In this document: in pieces, positions 52,596 to 61,152 of the stretch
Layout of the letters: every line of letters starts with the position of its first letter
Position numbering within the stretch: position 1 is the stretch's first letter
Assembly (NCBI GenBank): GCA_019423685.1
Contig: JAHZAY010000008.1
Location: 58,040 to 122,039, forward strand
Direction of reading: 5' to 3'
DNA from: Clostridiales bacterium
GTDB lineage: Bacteria; Bacillota; Clostridia; Oscillospirales; Ruminococcaceae
DNA length: 64,000 nt
Translations under genes and position numbers: made by a program
The notes under the pieces: generated by a model
Databases searched by the model: none
Told to the model about the DNA's origin: nothing
The model's input: the letters and a program-made list of their open reading frames with translations, nothing else

Positions 52596-54533
52596 TTATG
52601 CCTGCTGCGCGGTCCGCTGGCCCTTTTGCACCTGCTCGAGGCGGTTTTGCTCGTTGGCCTCGCGGTTGACCTCGTCCGGGTCGCGGAAGGTCGGAACTAC
52701 CCGCTTCATCGCGCGGCGGATGCTCTCGCGGTCGCCCATTTGCAGCGCGCCGCGCAGAATTTCCAGTTTGTTTTCAAGCTCCTGCTGGGAAATCTCCTGC
52801 TGGCGCTCGATAAAGATCTTGCTGCTGGTGGTCTTAATCAGGCCATCGCTCTTCATCAAAAGCTCCTCATAGAGCTTTTCGCCCGGGCGCAGTCCTGTTT
52901 CGACGATGTCGATGTCGACATACGGCACATAGCCGGAAAGCTTGATGAGGTTTTCTGCCAGATCCAAAATCTTGACCGGCTGTCCCATATCCAGCACAAA
53001 TACCTCCGCTGTGCCCGCCATTGCGCCGGCCTCCAGCACCAGCTGAGCCGCCTCAGGGATGGTCATAAAATAGCGGATAATCTTTTTGTCGGTGACGGTG
53101 ACCGGGCCGCCCGCCTCGATCTGGCGGCGGAACAGCGGGATAACCGAACCGTTGGAGCCCAACACGTTGCCAAAGCGCACCGCAGCATACTGGGTCTTGC
53201 TGACCCCCTTCATGCTCTGCAAAATCATCTCGCAGAAGCGCTTGGTCGCGCCCATGACGTTGGTCGGATTGACCGCCTTGTCGGTGGAGATGAGCACAAA
53301 CTTTTCAACGCCAAATTCGTCTGCTGCGTGCACCACATTGTAGGTGCCAAAGACGTTGTTCTTGACTGCCTCCTCCGGGCACTCCTCCATCAGCGGCACA
53401 TGCTTGTGGGCAGCGGCGTGGAAGATGATCTGCGGGCGGTAGTAGTCCATCAGCTCCCGCACCTTTTCGCGGTCGCGCACCGAGGCGATCTCCACCTTCA
53501 GGTTGAGCTTGTCGTGGTACTCCATCTTCAGCTCCTGCTGAAGGTCATAGGCGTTGTTTTCATAGATGTCCACAACCACCAGCTCTTTTGGATCGCGCTT
53601 TGCAATCTGCCGGCACAGCTCCGAACCGATCGAGCCGCCGCCGCCGGTGACCATGACCACCTTGCCGCGCAAAAATTCGAACACTTCCTGGTTGTTAAAG
53701 ACGACACGCTCGCGGCCAAGCAGGTCATCGATCTTGACGTTGCGCACATTCTGGCTGAGGTTTCCGCTCTGCACCGCGGCAAAGGTATCGGGCAGCACCT
53801 TGACGTGGCAGTGCAAGCTGGAGCACATCTCGAGGATTTCCTTGCGGCGAACAGGGTCGGCAGAGGGGATGGCAAAGATGATCTCGGTGACCATCGTGTT
53901 GCGCAAAAGCAGCGGCATCATGTCGATTTTGCCCTTTACCTCGATGCCGTGGATAAACTTGCCGATCTTTTCCGGGTCGTCGTCAAAAAAGCAGACCGGC
54001 TGATAGTGGTTGCTGGCGTTGTTTTTCATCTCGTTGAGCAGCCCGACGCCCGCGTTGCCCGCACCGATGATGGCGCAGCGCACCTTTTTTTCCTGGCCTT
54101 TGGCGTTGGCCTTCATGCGGTATTTGCGGTAGATAAAGCGCGCGGTCATCATCAAAAGCAGCGACATCGAATAGATGCACAGCGACAATACGCTGGGGAT
54201 CTTGTGGATGGGCAGGATCTTTTGCAGGACGAAATAGACGACATAGGCCATCGCCCCCATCAAGATCATCGAGATGTACTCATCGGTCTCGGCGTAGCGC
54301 CAGAGACTGTCATAGGACTTGGACGCCCACAAAAATCCGCACAGGCACAGCATCATCAGCGCAAAGTTTGGCATCCAGTCGATGACCTGTCTGAGGGTGA
54401 TGCCGTTTCGGATCGGCACCCAATAGATCATGGCAAAATAGACGACAGCTGAAAGGAACAGATCCATCAAAAAGACAAGCTGTTTGCGGAATCTGCTCAA
54501 TCCTCTTTTTTCCTTCACGACGCAATTCTCCAT
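52596..54533 (-). CDS. Membrane-bound UDP-GlcNAc 4,6-dehydratase (WbpM/PglF-like)
   Basis: A 645-residue protein with four N-terminal helices (about 14-130), a first Rossmann-like domain (CAIIGAGNAGVGLLNEM) and the catalytic SDR domain with VMVTGGGGSIGSELCRQIAK and KFVLISTDKAVNPTNVMGATKR. The SDR has Thr-Asp-Lys (STDKA) instead of the YxxxK motif, as in WbpM, FlmA and PglF dehydratases. It makes the UDP-4-keto-6-deoxy-HexNAc used by the aminotransferase. It is the first gene of the capsule operon. Confidence 0.95.
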   Translation of the reverse strand: MENCVVKEKRGLSRFRKQLVFLMDLFLSAVVYFAMIYWVPIRNGITLRQVIDWMPNFALMMLCLCGFLWASKSYDSLWRYAETDEYISMILMGAMAYVVYFVLQKILPIHKIPSVLSLCIYSMSLLLMMTARFIYRKYRMKANAKGQEKKVRCAIIGAGNAGVGLLNEMKNNASNHYQPVCFFDDDPEKIGKFIHGIEVKGKIDMMPLLLRNTMVTEIIFAIPSADPVRRKEILEMCSSLHCHVKVLPDTFAAVQSGNLSQNVRNVKIDDLLGRERVVFNNQEVFEFLRGKVVMVTGGGGSIGSELCRQIAKRDPKELVVVDIYENNAYDLQQELKMEYHDKLNLKVEIASVRDREKVRELMDYYRPQIIFHAAAHKHVPLMEECPEEAVKNNVFGTYNVVHAADEFGVEKFVLISTDKAVNPTNVMGATKRFCEMILQSMKGVSKTQYAAVRFGNVLGSNGSVIPLFRRQIEAGGPVTVTDKKIIRYFMTIPEAAQLVLEAGAMAGTAEVFVLDMGQPVKILDLAENLIKLSGYVPYVDIDIVETGLRPGEKLYEELLMKSDGLIKTTSSKIFIERQQEISQQELENKLEILRGALQMGDRESIRRAMKRVVPTFRDPDEVNREANEQNRLEQVQKGQRTAQQA

Positions 54534-54739
54534 TCGATTTTAAGATTTCCCGTCCCTTTAAGGCCACCTTTTGTTAGCATCCCCCTTCTTTCCACAAATT
54601 TGCATGCATAAGGGGAAAAACAGCAAAAGAGCTGCTTTTTTATTCAATTCGGGACAAGACAAAATGGCGGTTTGACTTCCCCTTTTTAAAAAATTTTTTA
54701 AGCAGGATCAAAACAAACCGCGTGAATACGAGCAATATC
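54534..54739 (-). other. Long structured 5' leader of the capsule operon
   Basis: About 205 transcribed but gene-free bases. A hairpin with arms GCGGTTTG / CAAACCGC (54671-54722 area) surrounds a nested A/T palindrome (TTAAAAAATTTTTTAA). Nearer the gene, AAAAAGCAG pairs with CTGTTTTT (about 54613-54642), a weak terminator-like structure on the minus strand. This may be a site of antitermination. The rest of the 54534-54895 gap holds only the promoter. Confidence 0.5.
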
Positions 54740-54745
54740 TTAAAT

Positions 54746-54774
54746 ATTGTACCATTCCGGCCATGCCGGTGCAA
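54746..54774 (-). promoter_or_regulatory. Main promoter of the capsule operon
   Basis: On the minus strand TTGCAC (54769-54774), a 17-base spacer and TACAAT (54746-54751). The spacer includes GGCATGGCC, a small palindrome. Confidence 0.82.
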
Positions 54775-54895
54775 CATTTTTTGTGTTAACAATGTCCGGA
54801 TTCTATCTTTTTGTCTTTTTTTCTATCTTTTATCTAAAAAACTTATACAATCTACCGATTTTTCCTATCCTTTACCTGGATTTTACCGGCAGTTT

Positions 54896-55342
54896 TCATC
54901 GGTTCCTCCTGCGGTGCAAAAAGGAGGCGGGGTTTGGCATGGAAAAGACGCACACAATGGCCAGCGCGATCGCGACGGCAATCTTGATAGTCTCGATTCC
55001 CTTAGACACCGACATGGCATTGTCCCCCACAATAAAGTAGTAAGCGGTATAGTAGATGCCCGCTCCGGGCACCAGTGGAAAGATGCCGCAGATCAAAAAG
55101 ACGGTGACCGGCGAGCGGCGCCAGACGGCAAAGATGCGGGACATCATGGTCAGCACCAGCGCCGCAGCAAAGGAGGCGACCGCCGTGGAGGGATAATTGG
55201 CCATGACCAGCAGGTAACACAGCCACCCGGCTGCACCGCACAGGCCGGAGAAGGCATACTGCTCCTTTGGCACCTGAAAGAGTACGCCGAAGGCCACCGT
55301 AGCCACAAAGGCCACCGCCGTCTGCACAATAAAATAGAACAT
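54896..55342 (-). CDS. Threonine/serine exporter, ThrE C-terminal half
   Basis: A 148-residue membrane protein of the ThrE_2/DUF3815 type with about five helices. In split ThrE systems this subunit pairs with the DUF1212 subunit encoded just upstream, giving the 10-helix Thr/Ser exporter. The start is 30 bases from the neighbour's stop. Together they may also export other amino acids or metabolites; substrate is inferred from family. Confidence 0.9.
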   Translation of the reverse strand: MFYFIVQTAVAFVATVAFGVLFQVPKEQYAFSGLCGAAGWLCYLLVMANYPSTAVASFAAALVLTMMSRIFAVWRRSPVTVFLICGIFPLVPGAGIYYTAYYFIVGDNAMSVSKGIETIKIAVAIALAIVCVFSMPNPASFLHRRRNR

Positions 55343-55372
55343 AGCGTTTCTTCCTTTCCGTTGATTCTCCGT

Positions 55373-56197
55373 TTAAACACCCGCCACAAACTGGAAGATG
55401 CGCAGCACGATGCCGACCCCCAGCGCGATGCAGCAGGCGACCAAAACGGCGTCGATCATGCGGATGGTGCCGGAGAGGTAGTCACAGTTGAGAAAGTCTC
55501 GGATCGAGTTGGTCAGCGGCACACCCGGCAAGAGGGGGATAATCGAGCCGATGATAATCATGTCCATATTGTCCCCAAAGGAAAGCAGGTGAAAGAACAG
55601 CCCGCCAAGGGTTGTCACCAGGGCGCTGGCCAGGATGTTGAGCACAATTTTGTTTACCCCGCGCGCTGTGAGAAACAGCACAAATATCCACAGGGCCAGT
55701 CCCGAAATAAAGGACGCCACGCTGTCGGTCAGGCTGCCGCCAAAGAGAAAACAAAACGACCCGGCGCCAAGTCCGGACATCAAGATCTGGATGGCGTTGC
55801 TGGTAAAGGGGATCTTGTCGATCTGTTCGATCTTTTGAAAGGCTTGCTCGACGGTGTACTTGTGCGCCACAATCTCGCGGGAAAGGTTGTTGACTGCCGC
55901 CACCCTTCCCAGATGCACCGAGGACAGCGGAACATAGCGCACCTGGCTCAGCAGCGATTCCTGACCCTGCAAGGTGCCGCTCTCCTGTCCTCCCACCGGC
56001 CTTGTCACCGTGTGCCCGTTCTCCTGCATCGAGACAAACAGCCCGTTTGCCAGCACATACACCTCAAAGCCTTCTATTTCATATGCCTTGGCGATCAGCT
56101 GCATCGTCTGCTGCACCCGAAAGATTTCTCCTCCATTTTTAAGCAGCACCTCCCCGATTCGGGTCACCAGCTCCATCGCCCTTCTGTTTTTTTCCAA
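55373..56197 (-). CDS. Threonine/serine exporter, ThrE N-terminal half (DUF1212)
   Basis: A 274-residue protein with a cytoplasmic N-terminal domain (RIGEVLLKNGGEIFRVQQTMQLIAKAYEIEGFEVYVLANGLFVSM) followed by about five helices. GSIIPLLPGVPLTNSIRDFLNCDYLSG is the conserved pore segment of ThrE. It is co-transcribed with the smaller ThrE_2 subunit. Confidence 0.92.
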   Translation of the reverse strand: MEKNRRAMELVTRIGEVLLKNGGEIFRVQQTMQLIAKAYEIEGFEVYVLANGLFVSMQENGHTVTRPVGGQESGTLQGQESLLSQVRYVPLSSVHLGRVAAVNNLSREIVAHKYTVEQAFQKIEQIDKIPFTSNAIQILMSGLGAGSFCFLFGGSLTDSVASFISGLALWIFVLFLTARGVNKIVLNILASALVTTLGGLFFHLLSFGDNMDMIIIGSIIPLLPGVPLTNSIRDFLNCDYLSGTIRMIDAVLVACCIALGVGIVLRIFQFVAGV

Positions 56198-56312
56198 CGC
56201 TGTCTCCCCCTTGTAGACTATATTCTCTTCTCGCTCTCATTTTCTGTGTTTTAGTGTAGCACAACTTCGCCCCATTCTCAATTGCTGCCCGCAAAAAAAC
56301 CGCTCGTCTTGA

Positions 56313-56341
56313 TTGCAATCCCCCGCATTTTGCGCTACAAT
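56313..56341 (+). promoter_or_regulatory. Promoter of the cation diffusion facilitator
   Basis: TTGCAA (56313-56318), a 17-base spacer and TACAAT (56336-56341), 45 bases before the ATG. Confidence 0.75.
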
Positions 56342-56385
56342 AGGTTCGTTGTGTTGATTTTCTATACGAAAGAGAGGTTTTTCTC

Positions 56386-57561
56386 ATGATCTCGTTTCTC
56401 GTCAAACGATTGATCCCCGATTACCAGCAAACCCAGCGCCCCGACGTGCGCCAGCGCTACGGCACGCTCGCTTCTGGCATCGGCATTTTTTCCAATATCT
56501 TTCTGTGCATCATCAAGGGCCTGATCGGAATCATTTCCGGCAGCATCGCCATCACCGCCGACGCGGTCAACAACCTTTCGGATGCCGGCTCCTCGGTCAT
56601 CACCCTCATCGCCTTCAAGATTGCCGGCAAACCCGCCGACAAGGAGCACCCCTACGGCCACGCCCGCATGGAATACATAGCCGGCATGGTGGTCTCGTTC
56701 ATCATCATCCTGCTCGGCCTTGAGCTGATGGGCTCCTCCTTTGAGAAGATTTTGCACCCCGAAGCGGTCGGCGTATCGGATGTCACCTACCTGGTGCTCA
56801 TCATCTCGATCGCGGTCAAGCTCTGGCAGGGCGGCGTCTACCGCAGCCTGGGGCGCCGCATCTCCTCGGAAGCGCTGCAAGCCACCGCAACCGACAGCCT
56901 CAACGACGTCTTTTCCACCTCTGCGGTACTGCTGTGCACCCTGATCTACCACCTCACCGACATCCCCGTTGACGGATGGGTCGGTATGCTGGTCGCCATC
57001 TTTATCACCGTTTCCGGCATCAAGCTGGTCATCGAAACCGGCAGCCCACTGCTCGGACAGGCTCCCGACCCCGAGATGGTGCGTGAACTGGAACAGCGCA
57101 TCACCTCCTATGACGGGGTCATCGGCATCCACGACCTGCAGGTGCACAACTACGGTCCAAACCGCGTCTTTGCCACCGTCCACGCCGAGGTTCCGGCCAA
57201 CCGCGATATTCTGGAAAGCCACGACATCATCGACAACATCGAGCGGGAGGTCGGCAACGAGATGCACCTGAATCTGGTCATCCACATGGACCCGATCGTC
57301 ACCGACGACGAACGCCTCAACGCCCTGCGCGAACAGGTGCACCAGATCGTCGTCTCCATCGACCCCGAAATCAGCATACACGATTTCCGCGCCGTCTGGG
57401 GCCCCACCCACACAAACCTCGTCTTTGATGTGGCCGTCCCGCCGCGCTTTGCCCTCAGCGACAGCCAGCTGTGCAGCCGCATTGAGGAGCAGGTGCAAAA
57501 GTTGGGCAACTTTTACTGCGTCATCACCGTAGACCACAATTACGCCTTTCTCCCGGAATAA
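56386..57561 (+). CDS. Cation diffusion facilitator family transporter
   Basis: A 391-residue divalent-metal/H+ antiporter. Six helices lie in the first 220 residues, with the metal-site motifs SIAITADAVNNLSDAGSSVI (helix 2) and QATATDSLNDVFSTSAVLLC (helix 5). HPYGHARMEYIAG is the conserved loop after helix 2. The C-terminal cytoplasmic domain (from about 220) has paired His/Asp residues that usually bind Zn/Mn and extends beyond the usual length by a second ferredoxin-like repeat. Metal specificity is uncertain (Mn, Zn or Fe). GAGAGG precedes the ATG. Confidence 0.93.
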   Translation: MISFLVKRLIPDYQQTQRPDVRQRYGTLASGIGIFSNIFLCIIKGLIGIISGSIAITADAVNNLSDAGSSVITLIAFKIAGKPADKEHPYGHARMEYIAGMVVSFIIILLGLELMGSSFEKILHPEAVGVSDVTYLVLIISIAVKLWQGGVYRSLGRRISSEALQATATDSLNDVFSTSAVLLCTLIYHLTDIPVDGWVGMLVAIFITVSGIKLVIETGSPLLGQAPDPEMVRELEQRITSYDGVIGIHDLQVHNYGPNRVFATVHAEVPANRDILESHDIIDNIEREVGNEMHLNLVIHMDPIVTDDERLNALREQVHQIVVSIDPEISIHDFRAVWGPTHTNLVFDVAVPPRFALSDSQLCSRIEEQVQKLGNFYCVITVDHNYAFLPE

Positions 57562-57579
57562 GCCCCAAAGAGCGCTTTT

Positions 57580-57609
57580 GTCAAAAAAGTTTAACAAAAC
57601 TTTTTTGAC
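57580..57609 (+). terminator. Terminator-like inverted repeat after the CDF gene
   Basis: GTCAAAAAAGTTT / AAACTTTTTTGAC, 13-base perfect arms with a 4-base loop; AT-rich, without a clear U tract beyond the arm. Confidence 0.6.
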
Positions 57610-57636
57610 CTGCCTCTCCCCTTTTTGACAAAACCA

Positions 57637-57645
57637 TGCTATAAT
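57637..57645 (+). promoter_or_regulatory. Extended -10 promoter of the cmk operon
   Basis: TGC-TATAAT is a consensus extended -10. The nearest TTGACA (57625-57630) is only 9 bases away and cannot be its -35. It lies 31 bases before cmk. Confidence 0.65.
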
Positions 57646-57675
57646 AAAAGAATCCAGATACGGGAGGAATCCATT

Positions 57676-58365
57676 ATGATTCGCATTGCCATCGACGGTC
57701 CGTCCGGTGCGGGCAAGAGCACCATCGCCAAGCGCATCGCCCACGACCTATCCATCATCTATGTCGACACCGGCGCCATGTACCGCTGCATCGGGCTGTA
57801 CGCCCTGCGCCAGGGGATCGATCCCCACGACCAAAATCGGGTAGTTCCCTGCCTGACCGGTATCCAGCTGCACACCACCTATGACCCCGTATCCGGCCAG
57901 CGCATCTTTTTAAACGGGGAGGATGTCTCCCAGGAAATCCGCACTCCCGAAGCTTCCATGGCCGCTTCGGACGTCTCCGCCATGCCGCCGGTCCGCGCCT
58001 TTTTGCTCAAGCTGCAACAGCAGATGGCTGCAAGCCAAAGCCTCATCATGGATGGCCGGGATATCGGCACGGTGGTCATCCCCGACGCAGAGCTCAAAAT
58101 CTTCCTGACTGCTTCCAGTGAATCCCGCGCCAAGCGCCGGTATCTGGAATATCTGCAAAAGGGACAGCCGCAAAACTACGAGGACGTCTTGCAGGACATC
58201 CTCCAGCGGGACCAGCAGGACTCCACCCGCGCCGCCGCGCCGCTGCGCATGGCCTCGGATGCTGTGCGCATCGATTCGACGAACCTCACCTTCGAGGAAA
58301 CGGTGACCGCCATCAAGGAGCTCATCGAACAGCGCATGAACGCGCTGCACCTCTCCCTGAAATAA
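57676..58365 (+). CDS. cmk: (d)CMP kinase
   Basis: A 229-residue cytoplasmic kinase that phosphorylates CMP/dCMP. The Walker A motif IAIDGPSGAGKST, the YVDTGAMYRC substrate motif and MDGRDIGTVVIPDAELKIFLTAS are all present. ATG 57676 has GGAGG 9 bases upstream. The cmk-plsC-ispH/S1 order is common in Clostridia. Confidence 0.97.
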   Translation: MIRIAIDGPSGAGKSTIAKRIAHDLSIIYVDTGAMYRCIGLYALRQGIDPHDQNRVVPCLTGIQLHTTYDPVSGQRIFLNGEDVSQEIRTPEASMAASDVSAMPPVRAFLLKLQQQMAASQSLIMDGRDIGTVVIPDAELKIFLTASSESRAKRRYLEYLQKGQPQNYEDVLQDILQRDQQDSTRAAAPLRMASDAVRIDSTNLTFEETVTAIKELIEQRMNALHLSLK

Positions 58366-58393
58366 AAACCTAAACCGAAAGGACGAACACACA

Positions 58394-59020
58394 TTGTTTT
58401 ATCAGCTCGCGCTGCGTGCGCTTTACCTGTTGTGGCACTTCTGGTTTCATCTTGAGATCAACGGCCGCGAAAATGTGCCCAACCACGGCGGCTATATCCT
58501 CGCAAGCAATCACTGTTCCGCCATCGACCCGATGATTATCTGCCAGGGTGTTTGGCACAGCAAAATTCACTTTATGGGCAAGGCGGAACTGTTCGAAATT
58601 CCCGTACTCAAACATGTCATAAGCTGGCTGGGCGCCTTCCCGGTCTCCCGCGGCAGCGGCGACATGAGCGCCATCGAAAATGCCATCAAGGTGCTCAATG
58701 CGGACAAGGAAATCCTCGGCCTGTTCCCCGAGGGCACCCGCTCCAAAGACGGCAGCTTGCTGCGCTTTAAGTCGGGACTTGCCCTCATCGCCCAGCAGTC
58801 CGGTGCGCCGGTGCTTCCGGTCACCGTCACCTACTGCGGCTCCAAAAAGAGCTTTCGCTCGCGCGTCGTCGTCAACTACGGCAAGCTGGTCAGCTGTGAA
58901 GAGCTGGGCATCACCAGTGTTGGTGCGGCCCACACCGATTTGACCCATGCGCGGGAGCTCAAAGAGGCCACCCGCCGCCTCCACTCGATCATGGAGCAGC
59001 TCAAAGAGGAAAATTTGTAA
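58394..59020 (+). CDS. plsC: 1-acyl-sn-glycerol-3-phosphate acyltransferase
   Basis: A 208-residue membrane-associated enzyme making phosphatidic acid. The HX4D motif is in LASNHCSAIDPM, followed by FMGKAELFE, the FPEGTRSKDGSL motif and VLPVTV. Start TTG 58394 has GAAAGGA about 9 bases upstream. It is between cmk and the ispH/S1 gene in one operon. Confidence 0.95.
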   Translation: MFYQLALRALYLLWHFWFHLEINGRENVPNHGGYILASNHCSAIDPMIICQGVWHSKIHFMGKAELFEIPVLKHVISWLGAFPVSRGSGDMSAIENAIKVLNADKEILGLFPEGTRSKDGSLLRFKSGLALIAQQSGAPVLPVTVTYCGSKKSFRSRVVVNYGKLVSCEELGITSVGAAHTDLTHARELKEATRRLHSIMEQLKEENL

Positions 59021-59038
59021 AGGGAAAGGATGAGGAAT

Positions 59039-61063
59039 ATGCCCGTCACCGTTGCCAAAACAGCCGGTTTCTGCTTCGGGGTGCAGCGGGCGGTGGATAC
59101 GGTGTACCAGCAGCTGGAAAAGAGCACCGTCCCCGGCATGCCAAAGCTGTACACCCTCGGGGAGATCATCCACAACGGCCAGGTGGTCGAGGAGCTGCAC
59201 CAGATGGGTGCAGTTGCCGTGGAGACGCTCGACGAATTGCTGCAACTGGAAGAGCGCTCCCCCGTTCCGGTTCCGGTCGTCATCCGCTCCCACGGGGTGC
59301 CGCGATCGGTCTATCAGGCATTGGAGAGCCGCAACATCCCCTACATCGACGCCACCTGCCCCTATGTCAAGCTCATCCAAACCAGAGTGCAGCAGCAGCC
59401 CGCCGACTCGCTGGTGCTCATCGCAGGCGACGCCTCCCATCCGGAGGTGCAGGGAATTATCGGCCACTGCAATGCAACTTATGTTACATTTAAGACCGCA
59501 TCGGAGCTCTCGCAGATCACCGAAAAAGCCCCAAACTTAGCCAAAATGAACAGCATAATGGTGGCGCAAACCACCTTTAACACGTCGGAGTGGCAAAAAT
59601 GCGTAAAAACCGCAAAAAACCTGTATACAAATCTGAAAATATTTGATACAATATGTAAGGCTACACTGATGCGACAGACTCAGGCCGCGCAGCTTGCGGA
59701 AAGTTCAGATATCATGGTCGTAATAGGCGGCAAGCACAGCTCCAATACCGGGAAATTAGCGGATATCTGCAGTCAGCGCTGCAAAACCATTTGGGTCGAG
59801 ACGGCAGGGGAACTTTTGGGCGATCAGAAAAGGGTACTCTGCAAGCTGCCCGCGGGCAGTCGGGTTGGTGTTACTGCCGGTGCTTCGACACCGGTTCGTA
59901 TAATTAAGGAGGTACAAAAAACCATGAGTGAGATTTTGAAAGAAGAAGAAATGTCCTTTGAGGAGATGCTCGACAAATCCTTCAAGAGTACATATACAGG
60001 GGAGAAGGTGAAAGGTATCGTTACCGGCATTGCTCCAAACGAGATCACTGTCGATATCGGTACAAAACACACCGGCTATGTGCCGCTGTCTGAACTGACC
60101 AGCGACCCGAGCCTCAAACCAGAAGACATCGTCAAAAAAGGCGACGAGATTGAGCTGATCGTTATGCGCGTCAACGACGTAGAGGGCACCGTTATGCTGT
60201 CCAAGAAACGTCTGGATGCACAGGCTGGCTTTGAGAAGGTTATGGCTGCTGCCGGCACCGGCGAGGTCCTCTCCGGCACCGTTACCGATGTCGTTAAGGG
60301 CGGCGTTCTGGCTGTCACCGAAGGCGTCAAAGTCTTCATCCCTGCTTCCCTGTCCGGCGTATCCAAAAACGAGTCGCTTGACAAGCTGCTCAAACAGAAG
60401 GTTGACTTCACCATCCGCGAAGTCAACGAGAAACGTCACAGAGCAGTTGGCTCGATCAAAGACGTTCTCAAAGAGCAGAAGAAAGCTCTGGAAGAGAAAT
60501 TCTGGAGCGAGGTTGAGGTCGGCAAACGCTATCACGGCGTTGTCAAATCCCTCACCAGCTACGGCGCTTTCGTTGACCTGGGCGGCGTAGACGGCATGGT
60601 ACACATCTCTGAGCTGAGCTGGCTGCGCATCAAACATCCTTCCGATGTTGTCAAAGTCGGCGACGTGCTGGATGTATATGTAAAGGACATCGACACCGAG
60701 AACAAGAAGATCTCCCTGGGCTACAAGAAGACCGAGGACAATCCTTGGGAAATCCTCAAGAGAGACTTCCATGTTGGCGACGTTGTCACCGCAAAGGTTG
60801 TTTCGATGACCGCATTTGGCGCATTCGCACAGATCATCCCAGGTGTAGATGGCCTGATCCACATCTCCCAGATCTCCACCGAGCGCATCAACAAGCCACA
60901 GGACGTTCTGACCATCGGCCAGGAAGTCAAGGTTAAGATCACCGACATCGACTTCGAGAAGAAGAGAGTCAGCCTGTCGATCAAAGCGCTGCTGGAGGAG
61001 GCTCCTGCTGAGGAAGCAAATGAGGAAGCTCCTGCTGAGGCTACCGAAGAGACCGCTGAATAA
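59039..61063 (+). CDS. ispH: IspH fused to a four-domain ribosomal S1 protein
   Basis: A 674-residue fusion known from many Clostridia. Residues 1-290 are 4-hydroxy-3-methylbut-2-enyl-diphosphate reductase, with the [4Fe-4S] ligands Cys12 (GFCFGVQRAV), Cys107 (DATCPYVKL) and Cys206 (DTICKATLMRQTQA). Residues about 310-640 hold four S1 RNA-binding motifs (VDIGTKHTGYVPLSEL, VFIPASLSGVSKN, VDLGGVDGMVHISEL, IIPGVDGLIHISQI), with an acidic Glu/Ala tail. ATG 59039 is used. A strong internal ribosome site before ATG 59924 may also yield free S1. It links isoprenoid synthesis to translation in one transcript. Confidence 0.96.
   Translation: MPVTVAKTAGFCFGVQRAVDTVYQQLEKSTVPGMPKLYTLGEIIHNGQVVEELHQMGAVAVETLDELLQLEERSPVPVPVVIRSHGVPRSVYQALESRNIPYIDATCPYVKLIQTRVQQQPADSLVLIAGDASHPEVQGIIGHCNATYVTFKTASELSQITEKAPNLAKMNSIMVAQTTFNTSEWQKCVKTAKNLYTNLKIFDTICKATLMRQTQAAQLAESSDIMVVIGGKHSSNTGKLADICSQRCKTIWVETAGELLGDQKRVLCKLPAGSRVGVTAGASTPVRIIKEVQKTMSEILKEEEMSFEEMLDKSFKSTYTGEKVKGIVTGIAPNEITVDIGTKHTGYVPLSELTSDPSLKPEDIVKKGDEIELIVMRVNDVEGTVMLSKKRLDAQAGFEKVMAAAGTGEVLSGTVTDVVKGGVLAVTEGVKVFIPASLSGVSKNESLDKLLKQKVDFTIREVNEKRHRAVGSIKDVLKEQKKALEEKFWSEVEVGKRYHGVVKSLTSYGAFVDLGGVDGMVHISELSWLRIKHPSDVVKVGDVLDVYVKDIDTENKKISLGYKKTEDNPWEILKRDFHVGDVVTAKVVSMTAFGAFAQIIPGVDGLIHISQISTERINKPQDVLTIGQEVKVKITDIDFEKKRVSLSIKALLEEAPAEEANEEAPAEATEETAE
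59906..59926 (+). promoter_or_regulatory. Internal ribosome site for free S1
   Basis: AAGGAGGT (59906-59913) lies 10 bases before an in-frame ATG at 59924, exactly at the IspH/S1 junction. TATAAT (59899-59904) lies just upstream but has no clear -35. Confidence 0.72.
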
Positions 61064-61080
61064 TTTTCCCGTATAGCAAA

Positions 61081-61110
61081 ATGCCCCCGCTGTTGCGGGG
61101 GCATTTTTTT
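61081..61110 (+). terminator. Terminator of the cmk operon
   Basis: ATGCCCCCGC / GCGGGGGCAT with a TGTT loop, followed by seven T. Confidence 0.95.
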
Positions 61111-61152
61111 ATCTCCATACACCTGGCTGCTCTTTATACTCTGTCCTTCTTT

